Assembly (NCBI GenBank): GCA_903883645.1
Contig: CAISBR010000206.1
Location: 40,289 to 104,288 of the forward strand
DNA from: an uncultured Myxococcales bacterium
Lineage (GTDB): Bacteria > Myxococcota_A > UBA9042
Direction: 5' to 3'
Length of the DNA: 64,000 bases
The notes beneath the pieces were generated by a model. That model saw nothing but the letters and a program-made list of their open reading frames with translations. It had not been told where the DNA came from and did no database searches. This document shows positions 37,853-46,549 of the stretch, piece after piece; the stretch's first letter is position 1; each line of letters starts with the position of its first letter. The translations under genes and the position numbers were made by a program.

Positions 37853-38692
37853 ATGCTCCGCATGCAAAAGATTCTGGTTTTCGTCCCTGTGCTCGCCCTG
37901 TTTGGCCTGGGCACAACCGGTTGCGACTTCTTGCAGGGGGTCGCGGACATAAACGCGACCTCGCAAACGGCGGCGCAGATGCCCTCGGTGGCCTACCAAG
38001 ACGCGATCTTGGTCGAGTCGCCGTCAAAAACCATGATGGCGGCCTACTATTGTCCGCAGGTGGCGCCGTTTCCGGCCTCGCTGGCCTGCAGTACTGCCTT
38101 TGGCAATCCGCCGGCGCCCGCGCAGATGCGGGTGTCGTTCGACATGCACTTTAAGGTGCAGAATCCCAACCACTTTCCGATTCCGGTGGCCGAACTGCTG
38201 GCCGCGACCGTCGTCTTCCCCGACAAGACCAACCAGAGCCTGGGCGCCGCCTGCATCGCCTTTTGCGGAGCCGAACAGCCCGGTTGCACAGGCCAGCCCG
38301 GCCCCGGCGCCTGCACATCCAAGACCGGCGACATCAAAAGCGCCAACGATTTTGCCAACGCCGCCGCGGGCTTTCTCGTCGCCTCGGGCGTGAGCTACCT
38401 AGCCGGTGGTCAGCCCAGTTTTGTCATGCCGCAGGTGGTGCAAGACGGCGAAATTACCGTCACCGCCCGGTTCTCCTTTGGTCCCGAGGCGTTGCTAGGC
38501 GTGCTCAAGCAGCTCGCCACGCAAGCGGTCGACCAGTATTCGGCGGGCAAGACGGTCGAATTCGTCATCCCGTACCGCATCGAGGGCGGCGTGTGGTTCG
38601 ATGTGGGCTCGCTCGGCCGCGTCGCGCTGGGCTACGGCCCGGTCGATGGCACCTGGACCATCCCCGCCAGCCAAATCATCCCCAAGCAGTAA
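37853..38692 (+). CDS. Putative lipoprotein, unknown function
   Basis: The 279-aa product has a signal peptide ending in a Cys (LGTTGC). The body has a cysteine-rich stretch at about residues 145-165 (GAACIAFCGAEQPGC). The C-terminal half (VEFVIPYRIEGGVWFDVGSLGRV) has the character of a beta-rich WHy/LEA14-like domain: FDMHFKVQNPNHFPIPVAEL is typical of such folds. This is a weak call. The start ATG has GAGG 6 bases upstream. The TSUP transporter gene begins 6 bases after its stop. Confidence 0.75.
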   Translation: MLRMQKILVFVPVLALFGLGTTGCDFLQGVADINATSQTAAQMPSVAYQDAILVESPSKTMMAAYYCPQVAPFPASLACSTAFGNPPAPAQMRVSFDMHFKVQNPNHFPIPVAELLAATVVFPDKTNQSLGAACIAFCGAEQPGCTGQPGPGACTSKTGDIKSANDFANAAAGFLVASGVSYLAGGQPSFVMPQVVQDGEITVTARFSFGPEALLGVLKQLATQAVDQYSAGKTVEFVIPYRIEGGVWFDVGSLGRVALGYGPVDGTWTIPASQIIPKQ

Positions 38693-38698
38693 CATATT

Positions 38699-39460
38699 GT
38701 GACTACAGAGCCTTTGACCCTGTTGGGTCTGTGCGCGGCCGCGTTCGTGGCGGGTGTGGTCGACGCGATCGCCGGCGGTGGCGGTCTGCTCACCCTGCCC
38801 GCGCTGCTGCTGGCGGGTCTGCCGGTGCCGCTGGCGCTGGGTACCAACAAGGGCCAGGCGGTGTTTGGCTCGGCCACAGCACTGCTGACCTTTGCCCGCG
38901 CCGACAAGATCGAGCGCACACGGCTAAAGTGGCTGTTTCTACCCGGTTTTATCGGTTCTCTACTGGGTGCGGCGGCGGTCGTGTTGCTGGCGCCGGCCCT
39001 ACTGCGACCTGTGGTGCTGGTGCTGCTGATTGCCGTCGCCGCGTTCTTGGCGCTGCGGCCGCCGCTGCAGGTGCCCACCCAGCCGACAGGTGGCAACCCC
39101 GCGCTGCGCATGGTGCTTTTGGCCCTTGGCATCGGCGCCTACGACGGCTTTTTTGGCCCCGGCACCGGCACCTTCCTCATCATCGGCCTAGTGGCGCTGC
39201 TGGGCGACGACTTGACCCGCGGCTCGGCCCACGCCAAGGTCGTCAACTTTGCCTCGAACCTCGCGGCGATGCTGCTGTTTCTGCAGCGGGGCACCATCGT
39301 GTGGTCGATCGCGCTGCCCATGGCGCTGCTGCAGGCGACGGGCGGTCTGGTGGGGGCCAAGCTGGCGGTGCGCGGTGGCGATGGCCTGGTGCGCAAGGTG
39401 GTGCTGCTGGTGGTGGCGGCGCTGTGTGCGCGGCTGGGGTGGGATCTTTTGCGGGGTTGA
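38699..39460 (+). CDS. TSUP (TauE/SafE) family membrane transporter
   Basis: TSUP proteins are inner-membrane exporters of sulfite, sulfonates and related organic anions. The 253-aa protein has about eight hydrophobic helices. The paired family motifs are present: VAGVVDAIAGGGGLLTLPAL at the start, and GAYDGFFGPGTGTF near residue 142. ALGTNKGQAVFGS lies near 45. The start is GTG. The substrate cannot be assigned. It is probably co-transcribed with the preceding lipoprotein gene. Confidence 0.9.
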   Translation: MTTEPLTLLGLCAAAFVAGVVDAIAGGGGLLTLPALLLAGLPVPLALGTNKGQAVFGSATALLTFARADKIERTRLKWLFLPGFIGSLLGAAAVVLLAPALLRPVVLVLLIAVAAFLALRPPLQVPTQPTGGNPALRMVLLALGIGAYDGFFGPGTGTFLIIGLVALLGDDLTRGSAHAKVVNFASNLAAMLLFLQRGTIVWSIALPMALLQATGGLVGAKLAVRGGDGLVRKVVLLVVAALCARLGWDLLRG

Positions 39461-39702
39461 CGGGTTACACGCCCTAAGAACCCCGGGTGCCGCGATCCAG
39501 CCACAAGCGCTCGGCATGGGCAGCGCACAAACTCTGCAAGCTGACCTGAGCAAGTCGGCATGATACCGGTCTCAGTCTCAGTGATACCGCGATCCCAGCA
39601 TCAACCTCGCGATCTCCCTGTTTTCTCGGGCCTTCATCTTGGCACGCAGCCTGCGTTGCCCAGCCCCGTCCGCAACCGCTACACTGCCCGCGGAGGTGCA
39701 GA
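39461..39702. other. Spacer between the TSUP gene and the 55-aa gene
   Basis: This 242-base stretch holds no convincing ORF. It contains a small TCTCAG tandem at about 39570 flanked by two TGATACC copies, and the promoter of the downstream small gene at its right end. No terminator of the TSUP gene is clear. Confidence 0.4.
39656..39685 (+). promoter_or_regulatory. Promoter of the 55-aa small gene
   Basis: TTGCCC and TACACT are separated by 18 bases. The same TACACT -10 occurs at gyrA. The predicted start is near 39692, so the message would begin at or just inside the GGAGG site, giving a nearly leaderless transcript. Confidence 0.45.
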
Positions 39703-39870
39703 ATGCGGTTTGAGCGGCAAGACAACTGGCAGGCCGACGTGCGACCTGTAACCAAGAAACTGCCGGAATTACTTAGTGAAGCCGAGAACTTAGAAGGCGA
39801 GCGCCTGTCGCCCATCAAGTACGAATCTATCGACGGTACGCAAAAACACCGAGGGCCGGCTCCCCGCTAA
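39703..39870 (+). CDS. Small 55-aa protein of unknown function
   Basis: This gene is too short for the ORF track. It starts at an ATG 6 bases after a perfect GGAGG and reads MRFERQDNWQADVRPVTKKL, ending HRGPAPR. It is hydrophilic with no signal peptide or membrane helix. A promoter-like pair lies just upstream. The last codons and the TAA fall inside a strong bidirectional terminator hairpin (39841-39893), so gene and terminator form a self-contained unit. I recognise no domain. A small regulatory RNA with incidental coding is the alternative, but the Shine-Dalgarno site argues for translation. Confidence 0.6.
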   Translation: MRFERQDNWQADVRPVTKKLPELLSEAENLEGERLSPIKYESIDGTQKHRGPAPR

Positions 39871-39893
39871 GGAAGTCGGCCCTCGCCGTTTTT
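39841..39893. terminator. Bidirectional intrinsic terminator
   Basis: CGAGGGCCG pairs perfectly with CGGCCCTCG over an 18-base loop. On the plus strand the stem is followed by CCGTTTTT. On the minus strand it is followed by GTGTTTTTG. It can thus end both the small plus-strand gene and the minus-strand propeller lipoprotein gene. Confidence 0.85.
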
Positions 39894-39908
39894 GGCTAGC
39901 TTTTCAGC

Positions 39909-41099
39909 TTAGTACGAGGTCATACCGCAGACGACGGGGCGGCCAAGGGCGCCGAACACGACCTCGCCTTCCATCGCACCGGTCTGGCGGTCGAGCATCA
40001 GCACCGAGCCGATACCGGTCGTCAAGAACACGGCCTTGCTGTACTGGGGCAGCGAGATGCGCTGAATCTTGCGGGGCGCCGGCACCGTGCGCAGCTGCTT
40101 CAGGTCGGCCACATCGAACACGCGCAGGTGCGTCGCGATCGCGTTGTTGCCCACTTCGTCGGCCGGCACGGGGTGGCGGTCGTAGTCGGTGACCCACAGT
40201 TCCTTGCTATCGGGCGACCAGCGCACATCGTGCGGCAGACCGTCGCCCTTGGCGTAGGTAATGTGGCGCTTGTTCGCGGTGTTCGCTGTCTCCCACACCG
40301 TGACCGTGCCCAGATCGTAGTCGGCCGAAGCCAGCCACTTGCCGTCGGGCGAAACATCCAAGCCGTCCGGCGCGATGCGATGCTGGCCATCGGGCAGCGG
40401 CGCCAGAGCCTGATCCGCGACCTGCAGCGTATCGACCACATTCCAGGTCGCGGTGTCGATCACGCTGACGGTGCCGCCGTGCACATTGTTAATGTACAGG
40501 TGCTTACCATCGGCGGGGAAGCTGGCCATCGCCGGCGAGTGCAGCGCAATCGTCTTGATAACCTTGTCGGTCTGCGTATCCAAGATCGCGATCGAGTCAT
40601 CGGGCAGACCCGAGGGCAAGAACACCTTGGACTCTTCGTCCGACAACTCCATGCGGCTTGTAATCACCACGTAGCGCCCATCGGGGCTCGCAGTAAACAA
40701 GTGCAGGTTAATCGGCGACTTGCCCAGAATCTTCTGGGTGTAGCTCTTGCCGTCTTCGCTGAGCGTCAGCTTAACCAGCGTGTTGTCGTCGCGGTTGCCC
40801 GTGTAGACAGTGCGGTTATCGGGCAGCACAGCGACCTGGTGCACGCCGTAGTGGCCCACCTTGATCGACTGCACCTTCTCGAAGTTCAGCATGTCGACCA
40901 CGCCGAGCTCACCGTCGACGAGCACCACGAAGCCCAGCTTGTGCACCGAAGTGCTGCCAGCATTCGAAGTCTGCGTAGTTGCGGCAGTTTGCTGCGTATT
41001 GCAGCCGATCGCCGTCAGTGCGGCGAGCGATACTACGACCGCGCTCCCCACGCGCGCCGTGCGGCGGATCCACATCCCGGCCCCTTTGTTCTGTCGCAT
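39909..41099 (-). CDS. YncE-like beta-propeller lipoprotein
   Basis: The 396-aa product has a signal segment (VGSAVVVSLAALTAIGC) with a lipid-anchor Cys and a Thr/Ser/Gln linker. Repeated blades follow with the pattern of YVTN/YncE propellers: HQVAVLPDNRTVYTG, FTASPDGRYVVIT, DGLDVSPDGKWLASADYD, DVRWSPDSKELWVTDYD. Such proteins are exported, and most have binding rather than enzymatic roles. The ORF track adds 93 unrelated residues at the front. The ATG at 41099 has AGGGGG about 6 bases upstream. The gene ends at the bidirectional terminator. It is similar in design to the propeller lipoprotein at 43804. Confidence 0.85.
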   Translation of the reverse strand: MRQNKGAGMWIRRTARVGSAVVVSLAALTAIGCNTQQTAATTQTSNAGSTSVHKLGFVVLVDGELGVVDMLNFEKVQSIKVGHYGVHQVAVLPDNRTVYTGNRDDNTLVKLTLSEDGKSYTQKILGKSPINLHLFTASPDGRYVVITSRMELSDEESKVFLPSGLPDDSIAILDTQTDKVIKTIALHSPAMASFPADGKHLYINNVHGGTVSVIDTATWNVVDTLQVADQALAPLPDGQHRIAPDGLDVSPDGKWLASADYDLGTVTVWETANTANKRHITYAKGDGLPHDVRWSPDSKELWVTDYDRHPVPADEVGNNAIATHLRVFDVADLKQLRTVPAPRKIQRISLPQYSKAVFLTTGIGSVLMLDRQTGAMEGEVVFGALGRPVVCGMTSY

Positions 41100-41134
41100 T
41101 CTTTCCCCCTCTCGGTCGCGATCGGAAACACACC

Positions 41135-41163
41135 GATAGAAGACACGCATAAAACAGGGACAA
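41135..41163 (-). promoter_or_regulatory. Possible promoter of the propeller lipoprotein gene at 41099
   Basis: On the minus strand TTGTCC and TCTATC are separated by 17 bases, about 36 bases upstream of the ATG at 41099. The rest of the 299-base spacer (41100-41398) shows no gene or other signal. Confidence 0.4.
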
Positions 41164-41398
41164 AAGCGCGGCTGGCTTTCATCCGTCGAATCAAGTTCTT
41201 CGCGGTTCGCAGCCGCCGCGAGCGATGCAAAATCGCCTTTGGCAGGGATGAGCTGCGGGCTCCGAGCTGGGGTGCGTAGGCAACCCGACACGGCTCCACG
41301 CGTCAGTCTAGCAACACTTGCCGCGCCTCGTCCACAGAAAATCGCGCAAATCTGGTGCGGTTCATCGCCGCACGCCACAAAGACCGTTCGCGACCGGC

Positions 41399-42340
41399 TT
41401 AGACGCGGGTGTCGAGGTCCAAATCATAGTCCTCGGGATTGCTCGGCGTGTTGCAAAATGCCTCGAGCCAGGCCACGTACTCGTCGTCGAGACCCACCAA
41501 CCGCGCGCCCGGCACGATCTTTTCGGTATTGGTCGGATGCGAGATGCGGTTCCAGAACCACCAGCGCGGCAAGCAGATGTAGGCCTCGGCCCACACGATT
41601 TCGCCCACACCGGGGCCCGTGCCCTCGATCTCAACGGCAAAAGTGCGACGCACCAGGTGCCAACCCTCTTTTTCTTGCGGGTCGAGCTGGGCTTCAAGTT
41701 CGGCCTGCTTCATGCGGTACAGGGCGCCTTTGACGCGGCCGCCACGCTTTGGCAGCAACGTTGCGTAATTATGCTGACCATTGCCGCTATCTTTGGCGAA
41801 GGCGATCTGCCAGCCGTCGGCGCGGCCAATGCGATGCGGCTCGACCACGTTCAGTTTGCGCCGCTCGGCCATATGGAACATGTTCGAAGCATAGCCGAAA
41901 TACCAGGCTGTCGGCCCCGGGAACGGGCGGTCGTCCGCCAAGATCGCGCCGGGCCAGGTCGGCACATCGGCGAAGGCCCCCGTCCACACGTGCACGATCG
42001 CTTCGATGGTCGGCCCATCCGACCCGACATGCACTGCTATGATTTTGCGCGAGAACTCGCCACCCAGCGCGGCTTCGAGGCTGTGCAGCAGCTTGGCGTC
42101 GCACGTGTAAAGCTCGCCAGGCACCCAGCTGTCGCCACCGCCGCGCACGGCGAGGCCCACGCCCTGCACGCCGCTCAGCTTGTAACCGACGCCCTTGACG
42201 CGGCCACGACCGCGAAAAACCGCAGTGGTTAGCAGGTGATGTGCCGACTCGCCCCAGCAGAGCGAGCCGCAGACGTACAGCGGCAAGGGCAGCCGGCCCG
42301 CGACCGGCAAGTCGCTGGGATTATGAAAGGACTTTGACAC
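41399..42340 (-). CDS. Tandem gamma-glutamylcyclotransferase-fold protein
   Basis: The 313-aa protein holds two GGCT/AIG2-like domains. The N-terminal one (about 20-120) has LYVCGSL in place of the usual YGTL/YGSL, and SLEAALGGEFSR where the catalytic Glu of the LDxYEG motif should be. The Glu is lost, so this copy is probably inactive. The C-terminal one (about 145-313) has YFGYASNMF and QLDPQEKEGWH, matching eukaryote-type GGCT including the Glu-containing loop. Active members release 5-oxoproline from gamma-glutamyl peptides. The start is GTG at 42340 with GGAG 6 bases upstream. The FAD oxidoreductase gene lies 73 bases upstream. Confidence 0.8.
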   Translation of the reverse strand: MSKSFHNPSDLPVAGRLPLPLYVCGSLCWGESAHHLLTTAVFRGRGRVKGVGYKLSGVQGVGLAVRGGGDSWVPGELYTCDAKLLHSLEAALGGEFSRKIIAVHVGSDGPTIEAIVHVWTGAFADVPTWPGAILADDRPFPGPTAWYFGYASNMFHMAERRKLNVVEPHRIGRADGWQIAFAKDSGNGQHNYATLLPKRGGRVKGALYRMKQAELEAQLDPQEKEGWHLVRRTFAVEIEGTGPGVGEIVWAEAYICLPRWWFWNRISHPTNTEKIVPGARLVGLDDEYVAWLEAFCNTPSNPEDYDLDLDTRV

Positions 42341-42413
42341 GATGAGCTCCAGTGGGGGCGAACGGGTCGCGCCGAGAGAGTGCCGCGGCCGCGACCGAGG
42401 GTCAAGGTGGCCG

Positions 42414-43769
42414 CTAGACGCGAGCGCCGTCGGCCTGCAATTGTGCACGAAGTTCAGGCACATCGATATGGCGAGGCTGAATGTCATGGTCAATAGCCAG
42501 CGCGGCCGCTACACCCGCAGCCTGCCCTGTGGCCATGCAAGTCACCTGCATGCGCGCGGAACTCTGGGCCACATGCGACGCCGAAAGGCAACGCCCGGCC
42601 ACAAGTAGGCCATCGGTGTGGCGCGGCACCAGGCAGCCGTAGGGGATGTCGTAGCGGATGTCCGCGTCGATGAGTGAGAATCGCGACTTCCAGTCGTAGC
42701 CCTTTTCGGCCCCGGGGTCGCCTTCGCTGGCGCTGTGCAACTCTAAGAAGCCGGCGCCAATGGCGATGCCGTCGGCGTGCTTGCGATTTTCGATCACATC
42801 GACCTCTTCGAGCCGGCGCACCCCGCGAACCCGTCGCGACTCGCGCGCCCACACCTCTGCCGAAGTCTGCAGCACCGCCGCGTTCTGAAAGCCAGGCACG
42901 TTGGCACGCATAAAATCAATGATCTGAAACAGAATTTCGCGCGCTTGCAGCTGAGCCGTCGACACATCCTCGGGGTTGGTCGGGTCGGCCCAGCGCGGCA
43001 CCCAGCGCGCCCACGCCTGGTCAACCAGGATGCCGCCGCGCACCACACGCGGAAACAAAATGCCCGCAAAAGTAGGTGGAATCAGACCCTTGGCACATGC
43101 ATCGGCCAGAATCGGCGCCACCCGATCGCGGGTCATCTGCATCCATGTCGCATACGGCGCGCCGGGGGGCAGCTGCAGGTCGATGCCACCCACCATCGCC
43201 ACCAGCGCCATCGGCTGCGGCCGGGCATCGCCTTCGCGACCATAGTCGAATAGCGCACCCGCCTTCGACAAAAGCTCGCCGTCGCCGCTGCAATCCAGAG
43301 TAAGCGCCGCCTCAACGCGCCACAGTCCGGCACGGGTGGCCAGTACGGCGCCGCGCACGCGACCGTCTTCGACCCACGCCTCGGCGCAGGTTGCGTGGTA
43401 CAGCACCTGCACACCTGCCGCCGTAAGCATCCGATCCATCTGCCATTTACAGGTCTCAGCGTCCCACACAGGCTTGACGACGGCCTTTTCGGCGACCATG
43501 GCGTCGTACAGCTCGCGGGCAATGCCCTGGACCACAAATTCATCGGGATCGGTATCATCTGCCCAATATTTAAAGGATTCAAAGCCAACCGGCGTCAAGT
43601 TCAAGCCGAGAGTCATCGCCCCACCGGCCGAACCGTAGCGCTCGACAAGCAGGGTGCGCAGACCGCGCCGCGCCGTGGCAATCGCGGCCGCAAATCCAGC
43701 CGGACCGGCGCCAATCACCAGCACATCGACGATGCGATCAGCAGCATAATTCAACGAAGTCAGGCTCAT
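42414..43769 (-). CDS. FAD-dependent oxidoreductase (FAD_oxidored type)
   Basis: The 451-aa protein opens with a Rossmann dinucleotide site, DVLVIGAGPAGFAAAIATAR, followed by LLVERYGSAGGAMTLG. This is the PF12831-type family, which includes many uncharacterised oxidoreductases. The middle has TLDCSGDGELLSKAGA, and the C-terminal FAD contact is DGLLVAGRCLSASHVAQSSAR. There is no signal peptide. The substrate is unknown. The ATG at 43769 has GAGG about 5 bases upstream and is preferred over 43790. The gene sits 34 bases after the propeller lipoprotein gene and before the tandem GGCT gene, suggesting one transcript. Confidence 0.85.
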   Translation of the reverse strand: MSLTSLNYAADRIVDVLVIGAGPAGFAAAIATARRGLRTLLVERYGSAGGAMTLGLNLTPVGFESFKYWADDTDPDEFVVQGIARELYDAMVAEKAVVKPVWDAETCKWQMDRMLTAAGVQVLYHATCAEAWVEDGRVRGAVLATRAGLWRVEAALTLDCSGDGELLSKAGALFDYGREGDARPQPMALVAMVGGIDLQLPPGAPYATWMQMTRDRVAPILADACAKGLIPPTFAGILFPRVVRGGILVDQAWARWVPRWADPTNPEDVSTAQLQAREILFQIIDFMRANVPGFQNAAVLQTSAEVWARESRRVRGVRRLEEVDVIENRKHADGIAIGAGFLELHSASEGDPGAEKGYDWKSRFSLIDADIRYDIPYGCLVPRHTDGLLVAGRCLSASHVAQSSARMQVTCMATGQAAGVAAALAIDHDIQPRHIDVPELRAQLQADGARV

Positions 43770-43803
43770 CGTGGCCTCGATCGGCACCAACGCCGCGGGT
43801 TAT

Positions 43804-45234
43804 TCAAAACGAGATGGTCATCGCCGGCATCGGCTCGCCACCCATCGCCACCGGCAGTTGGCCGGTCAGTTGGTAGCTGGCGTCGTAACGCAGCACGTTG
43901 CCGTACGAAGCGGTCACGAACAGCCAGGGCGTACCGGGGGCAAACCCGTTATGCACCATCAGAAATTTCCAGGTCAGCTTGGCGAGTTGCTTCTGCGTGG
44001 CGCGATCAAACACCAGCGTCGCCGAGGGGATGGTCGTGTTGGCCATCTCGTCGCCCTGGTCGATCAGGTGATCCCAGGTGGTAACAGCAAAGGTCTTAGA
44101 ATCGGGCGCGAATTCGCACCAGTGCGCCAACTGCCCCACCGGCACTACGATTTGTTGCGTAGGATTGGCGGTCGGCATGAGCACGGCCACTTTGTCGCCA
44201 AGATCGCATGACAGCAGCCAGTTTTCGTCGGGCGACAGCGTCACACGCGTAGGGCCCACCCAGTTGGGATCTGCGCCGGCGGTGGGCAGCGCAATGCTCG
44301 CCGATTCGGCAGAGGTGCCAACATTAATCTTTGAGATCGTGTGGTTCAGCCAGTTACCCACCCACGCCGTGGCGCCGTCGCTGGCGATCGCAATGGGATT
44401 GGGCGACACGGTCTGCAGCTTGGCGATGGGCTGGCCAAGACTGGTATCGAAGATCACGATATCTTTGCTAAAATTAGGCATGCCGCCATCAGGCATCTTG
44501 ATGACCATGTTGCCAGCGGTCATGGCCAAAAACTTGCCGTCGGGCGTGGCGTCGAGCATCCCCATCTTGATGCCCGTGGGCCATGTAGCTGTAATTGCCC
44601 ACTTTGTTGGGCCTCCAACTTGCTCGTAGCGGTCAATGCTGCCGTCGTCGGCGTTGGGCACAAAGACGGTCTTTTGACCGGGCGCCACCCCCATGCCGTG
44701 AACGTGCTGGTGACCTTGGCCAATTTCGGCAAGCATGGTCAGCTTTTGTAGGTCGACCACCGCAAACTTGCCCGCCATGGTGGCGACAAATCCCAGAGTG
44801 GCCGGTGGCAACCCCACAGGCGAGGTCGCGTCTGCGGCGATGTCGGCGGCCGTATCCGCAATTTCGTCTGTAACTTGATCGAGTTGCGAGGCATCCTCAC
44901 TATCGACCATTGCGACCATGTCGCCGATGTCGCTGGCATCGAGCAGGTCGGGCGCGTCGGCAACGTCGGTCACCCCTTCTGCGGCGTCGGCTGCGGCGTC
45001 CGTCGTCACGGTGTCGGCCAGCGGGGTGGCATCGGGAGCCGTATCGACCGCCTCATCCTGCTCATCAGCTGCAATTTCAAGAATATCTGATTCAAGAATA
45101 TCTGAGGTGTCTTGCTTGGTCACCGCATCCGCCGGCCCATCGTGGTCGGCAGGCGCGAGCGCGGGCGAGCTGCTGCAGGCGCAAGCGAGTGCCGCAAGCA
45201 ACAAACTACACCAGCGCTGGCCCAACACACGCAT
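43804..45234 (-). CDS. Propeller lipoprotein with long Asp/Ala-rich linker
   Basis: The 476-aa product has a signal peptide with Cys residues at the cleavage site ([10 protein letters not shown]). An acidic linker of about 120 residues is rich in Asp, Ala, Thr and Val (for example [18 protein letters not shown]). The C-terminal 310 residues form propeller-like repeats: [64 protein letters not shown]. The acidic linker style is typical of Myxococcota and relatives. The function is unknown, though binding at the outer surface is likely. It is probably the first gene of a set with the FAD oxidoreductase and tandem GGCT genes. It is divergent from serC. Confidence 0.82.
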   Translation of the reverse strand: MRVLGQRWCSLLLAALACACSSSPALAPADHDGPADAVTKQDTSDILESDILEIAADEQDEAVDTAPDATPLADTVTTDAAADAAEGVTDVADAPDLLDASDIGDMVAMVDSEDASQLDQVTDEIADTAADIAADATSPVGLPPATLGFVATMAGKFAVVDLQKLTMLAEIGQGHQHVHGMGVAPGQKTVFVPNADDGSIDRYEQVGGPTKWAITATWPTGIKMGMLDATPDGKFLAMTAGNMVIKMPDGGMPNFSKDIVIFDTSLGQPIAKLQTVSPNPIAIASDGATAWVGNWLNHTISKINVGTSAESASIALPTAGADPNWVGPTRVTLSPDENWLLSCDLGDKVAVLMPTANPTQQIVVPVGQLAHWCEFAPDSKTFAVTTWDHLIDQGDEMANTTIPSATLVFDRATQKQLAKLTWKFLMVHNGFAPGTPWLFVTASYGNVLRYDASYQLTGQLPVAMGGEPMPAMTISF

Positions 45235-45389
45235 CTGCGTTTCAACCTACCGCCCCACAGGGCCACTGTCTATCGACCGGCGGCAGACACACACATATCT
45301 TCACATTTAGCGCGGACTTGACGCTTGCGGTCACCACGGCGAGCATGGCGACCACTGTGCGCACCGCGGCCAGCAGAAGGAATTCCAAC

Positions 45390-46541
45390 ATGAACAAGCC
45401 CCAGAATCCGCCCCACAACCCCTGCTTTTCGTCTGGGCCTACGGCCAAGCGCCCGGGCTGGTCGTTCGACGCCCTGAAAGGCGCCCCACTCGGCCGCTCC
45501 CACCGCCACAAAGTCGGCAAGCAGAAACTGGCCGGCGTCATCGATCTATCCAAGAAACTCCTCGGACTTCCAGATGGTTATCGCCTGGGCATCGTGCCTG
45601 CATCCGACACCGGCGCCGTCGAAATGGCCCTGTGGTCGCTGCTGGGCCCGCGCGGCATCGACATGTTGGCGTGGGAGAGTTTTGGCGAAGGCTGGATCAC
45701 GGACGTGCAAAAGCAGCTGAAGTTACCCGATGTTCGCACCTTTATCGGCGAGTACGGCCAGCTGCCTGATCGGAGCCAAGTCGACTTTTCGCGCGATGTG
45801 GTCTTTACCTGGAACGGCACCACCTCGGGCGTGCGCGTGCCGAATGGCGACTGGATCCCGAGTGATCGCCAGGGGTTGACTATCTGCGACGCCACCAGCG
45901 CCGTGTTCGCCATGAACATGCCGTGGGACAAGCTGGATGTGGTGACGTGGTCGTGGCAAAAGGTGCTCGGGGGCGAGGCGGCGCACGGCATGCTCGTGCT
46001 GAGCCCGCGGGCGGTCGAGCGGCTCGAGACCTATAAGCCCGCGTGGCCGATGCCGAAAATCTTCCGCATGACCTCAGGTGGCAAGCTGATCGAGGGCATC
46101 TTCGTGGGCGACACCATCAACACGCCATCGATGCTCGCGGTCGAAGACGCACTCGATGGGCTGAATTGGGCCCAAAGCATTGGCGGTTTGCCGGGGCTCG
46201 TCGCCCGCAGCGAAGCGAATTTGGCAGCGGTGGCCAAGTGGGTCGCCGAGCGGCCATGGGTCGACTTCTTGTGCGCAGATCCTGAGTTGCGCTCGTGCAC
46301 CTCGGTGTGTCTGATCTTCCCCGACCCGTGGTTCCAGGGCCTAAGTGCCGACGATCAGGCGGCCACCGCCAAGAAAATCGTCACCTTACTCGACAGCGAA
46401 AAAGCCGGTTTCGACCTGGGCTCGTACCGCGACGCGCCCCCCGGACTGCGCATCTGGTGCGGCGCCACCGTCGAGACAAGCGACGTCGAGGCGCTGCTGC
46501 CGTGGATCGACTGGGCCTGGAGCCAAGTAAAGCCCGCGTAA
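45390..46541 (+). CDS. serC: Phosphoserine aminotransferase
   Basis: SerC converts 3-phosphohydroxypyruvate and glutamate to phosphoserine and 2-oxoglutarate in serine synthesis. It also acts in pyridoxal phosphate synthesis in some bacteria. The 383-aa protein belongs to the variant group with [12 protein letters not shown] and [14 protein letters not shown] near the start. The pyridoxal-phosphate Lys is Lys191 in [16 protein letters not shown], preceded by [11 protein letters not shown]. The ORF track begins 160 codons earlier inside a divergent gene. The ATG at 45390 has AGAAGGAA upstream. The upstream spacer has an unassigned TTGACG but no clear -10. It converges with the TPR gene, 8 bases apart. 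Confidence 0.93.
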   Translation: MNKPQNPPHNPCFSSGPTAKRPGWSFDALKGAPLGRSHRHKVGKQKLAGVIDLSKKLLGLPDGYRLGIVPASDTGAVEMALWSLLGPRGIDMLAWESFGEGWITDVQKQLKLPDVRTFIGEYGQLPDRSQVDFSRDVVFTWNGTTSGVRVPNGDWIPSDRQGLTICDATSAVFAMNMPWDKLDVVTWSWQKVLGGEAAHGMLVLSPRAVERLETYKPAWPMPKIFRMTSGGKLIEGIFVGDTINTPSMLAVEDALDGLNWAQSIGGLPGLVARSEANLAAVAKWVAERPWVDFLCADPELRSCTSVCLIFPDPWFQGLSADDQAATAKKIVTLLDSEKAGFDLGSYRDAPPGLRIWCGATVETSDVEALLPWIDWAWSQVKPA

Positions 46542-46549
46542 TCGGTCGA

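Noticed and set aside
38263-39477. 404-aa plus-strand ORF across the lipoprotein and TSUP genes
   Set aside because: It overlaps two better-supported genes in another frame, and the product is an Arg/Gly/Ala-rich shadow.
40128-41279. 383-aa plus-strand ORF antisense to the propeller lipoprotein
   Set aside because: The opposite strand has a clear signal peptide, lipobox, ribosome site and blade repeats. This frame has none.
45235-45389. Possible structured leader or serC-type riboregulator upstream of serC
   Set aside because: Short inverted segments (GCGGT/ACCGC) exist, but no known motif could be matched. The stretch is too short and GC-rich to tell from chance.
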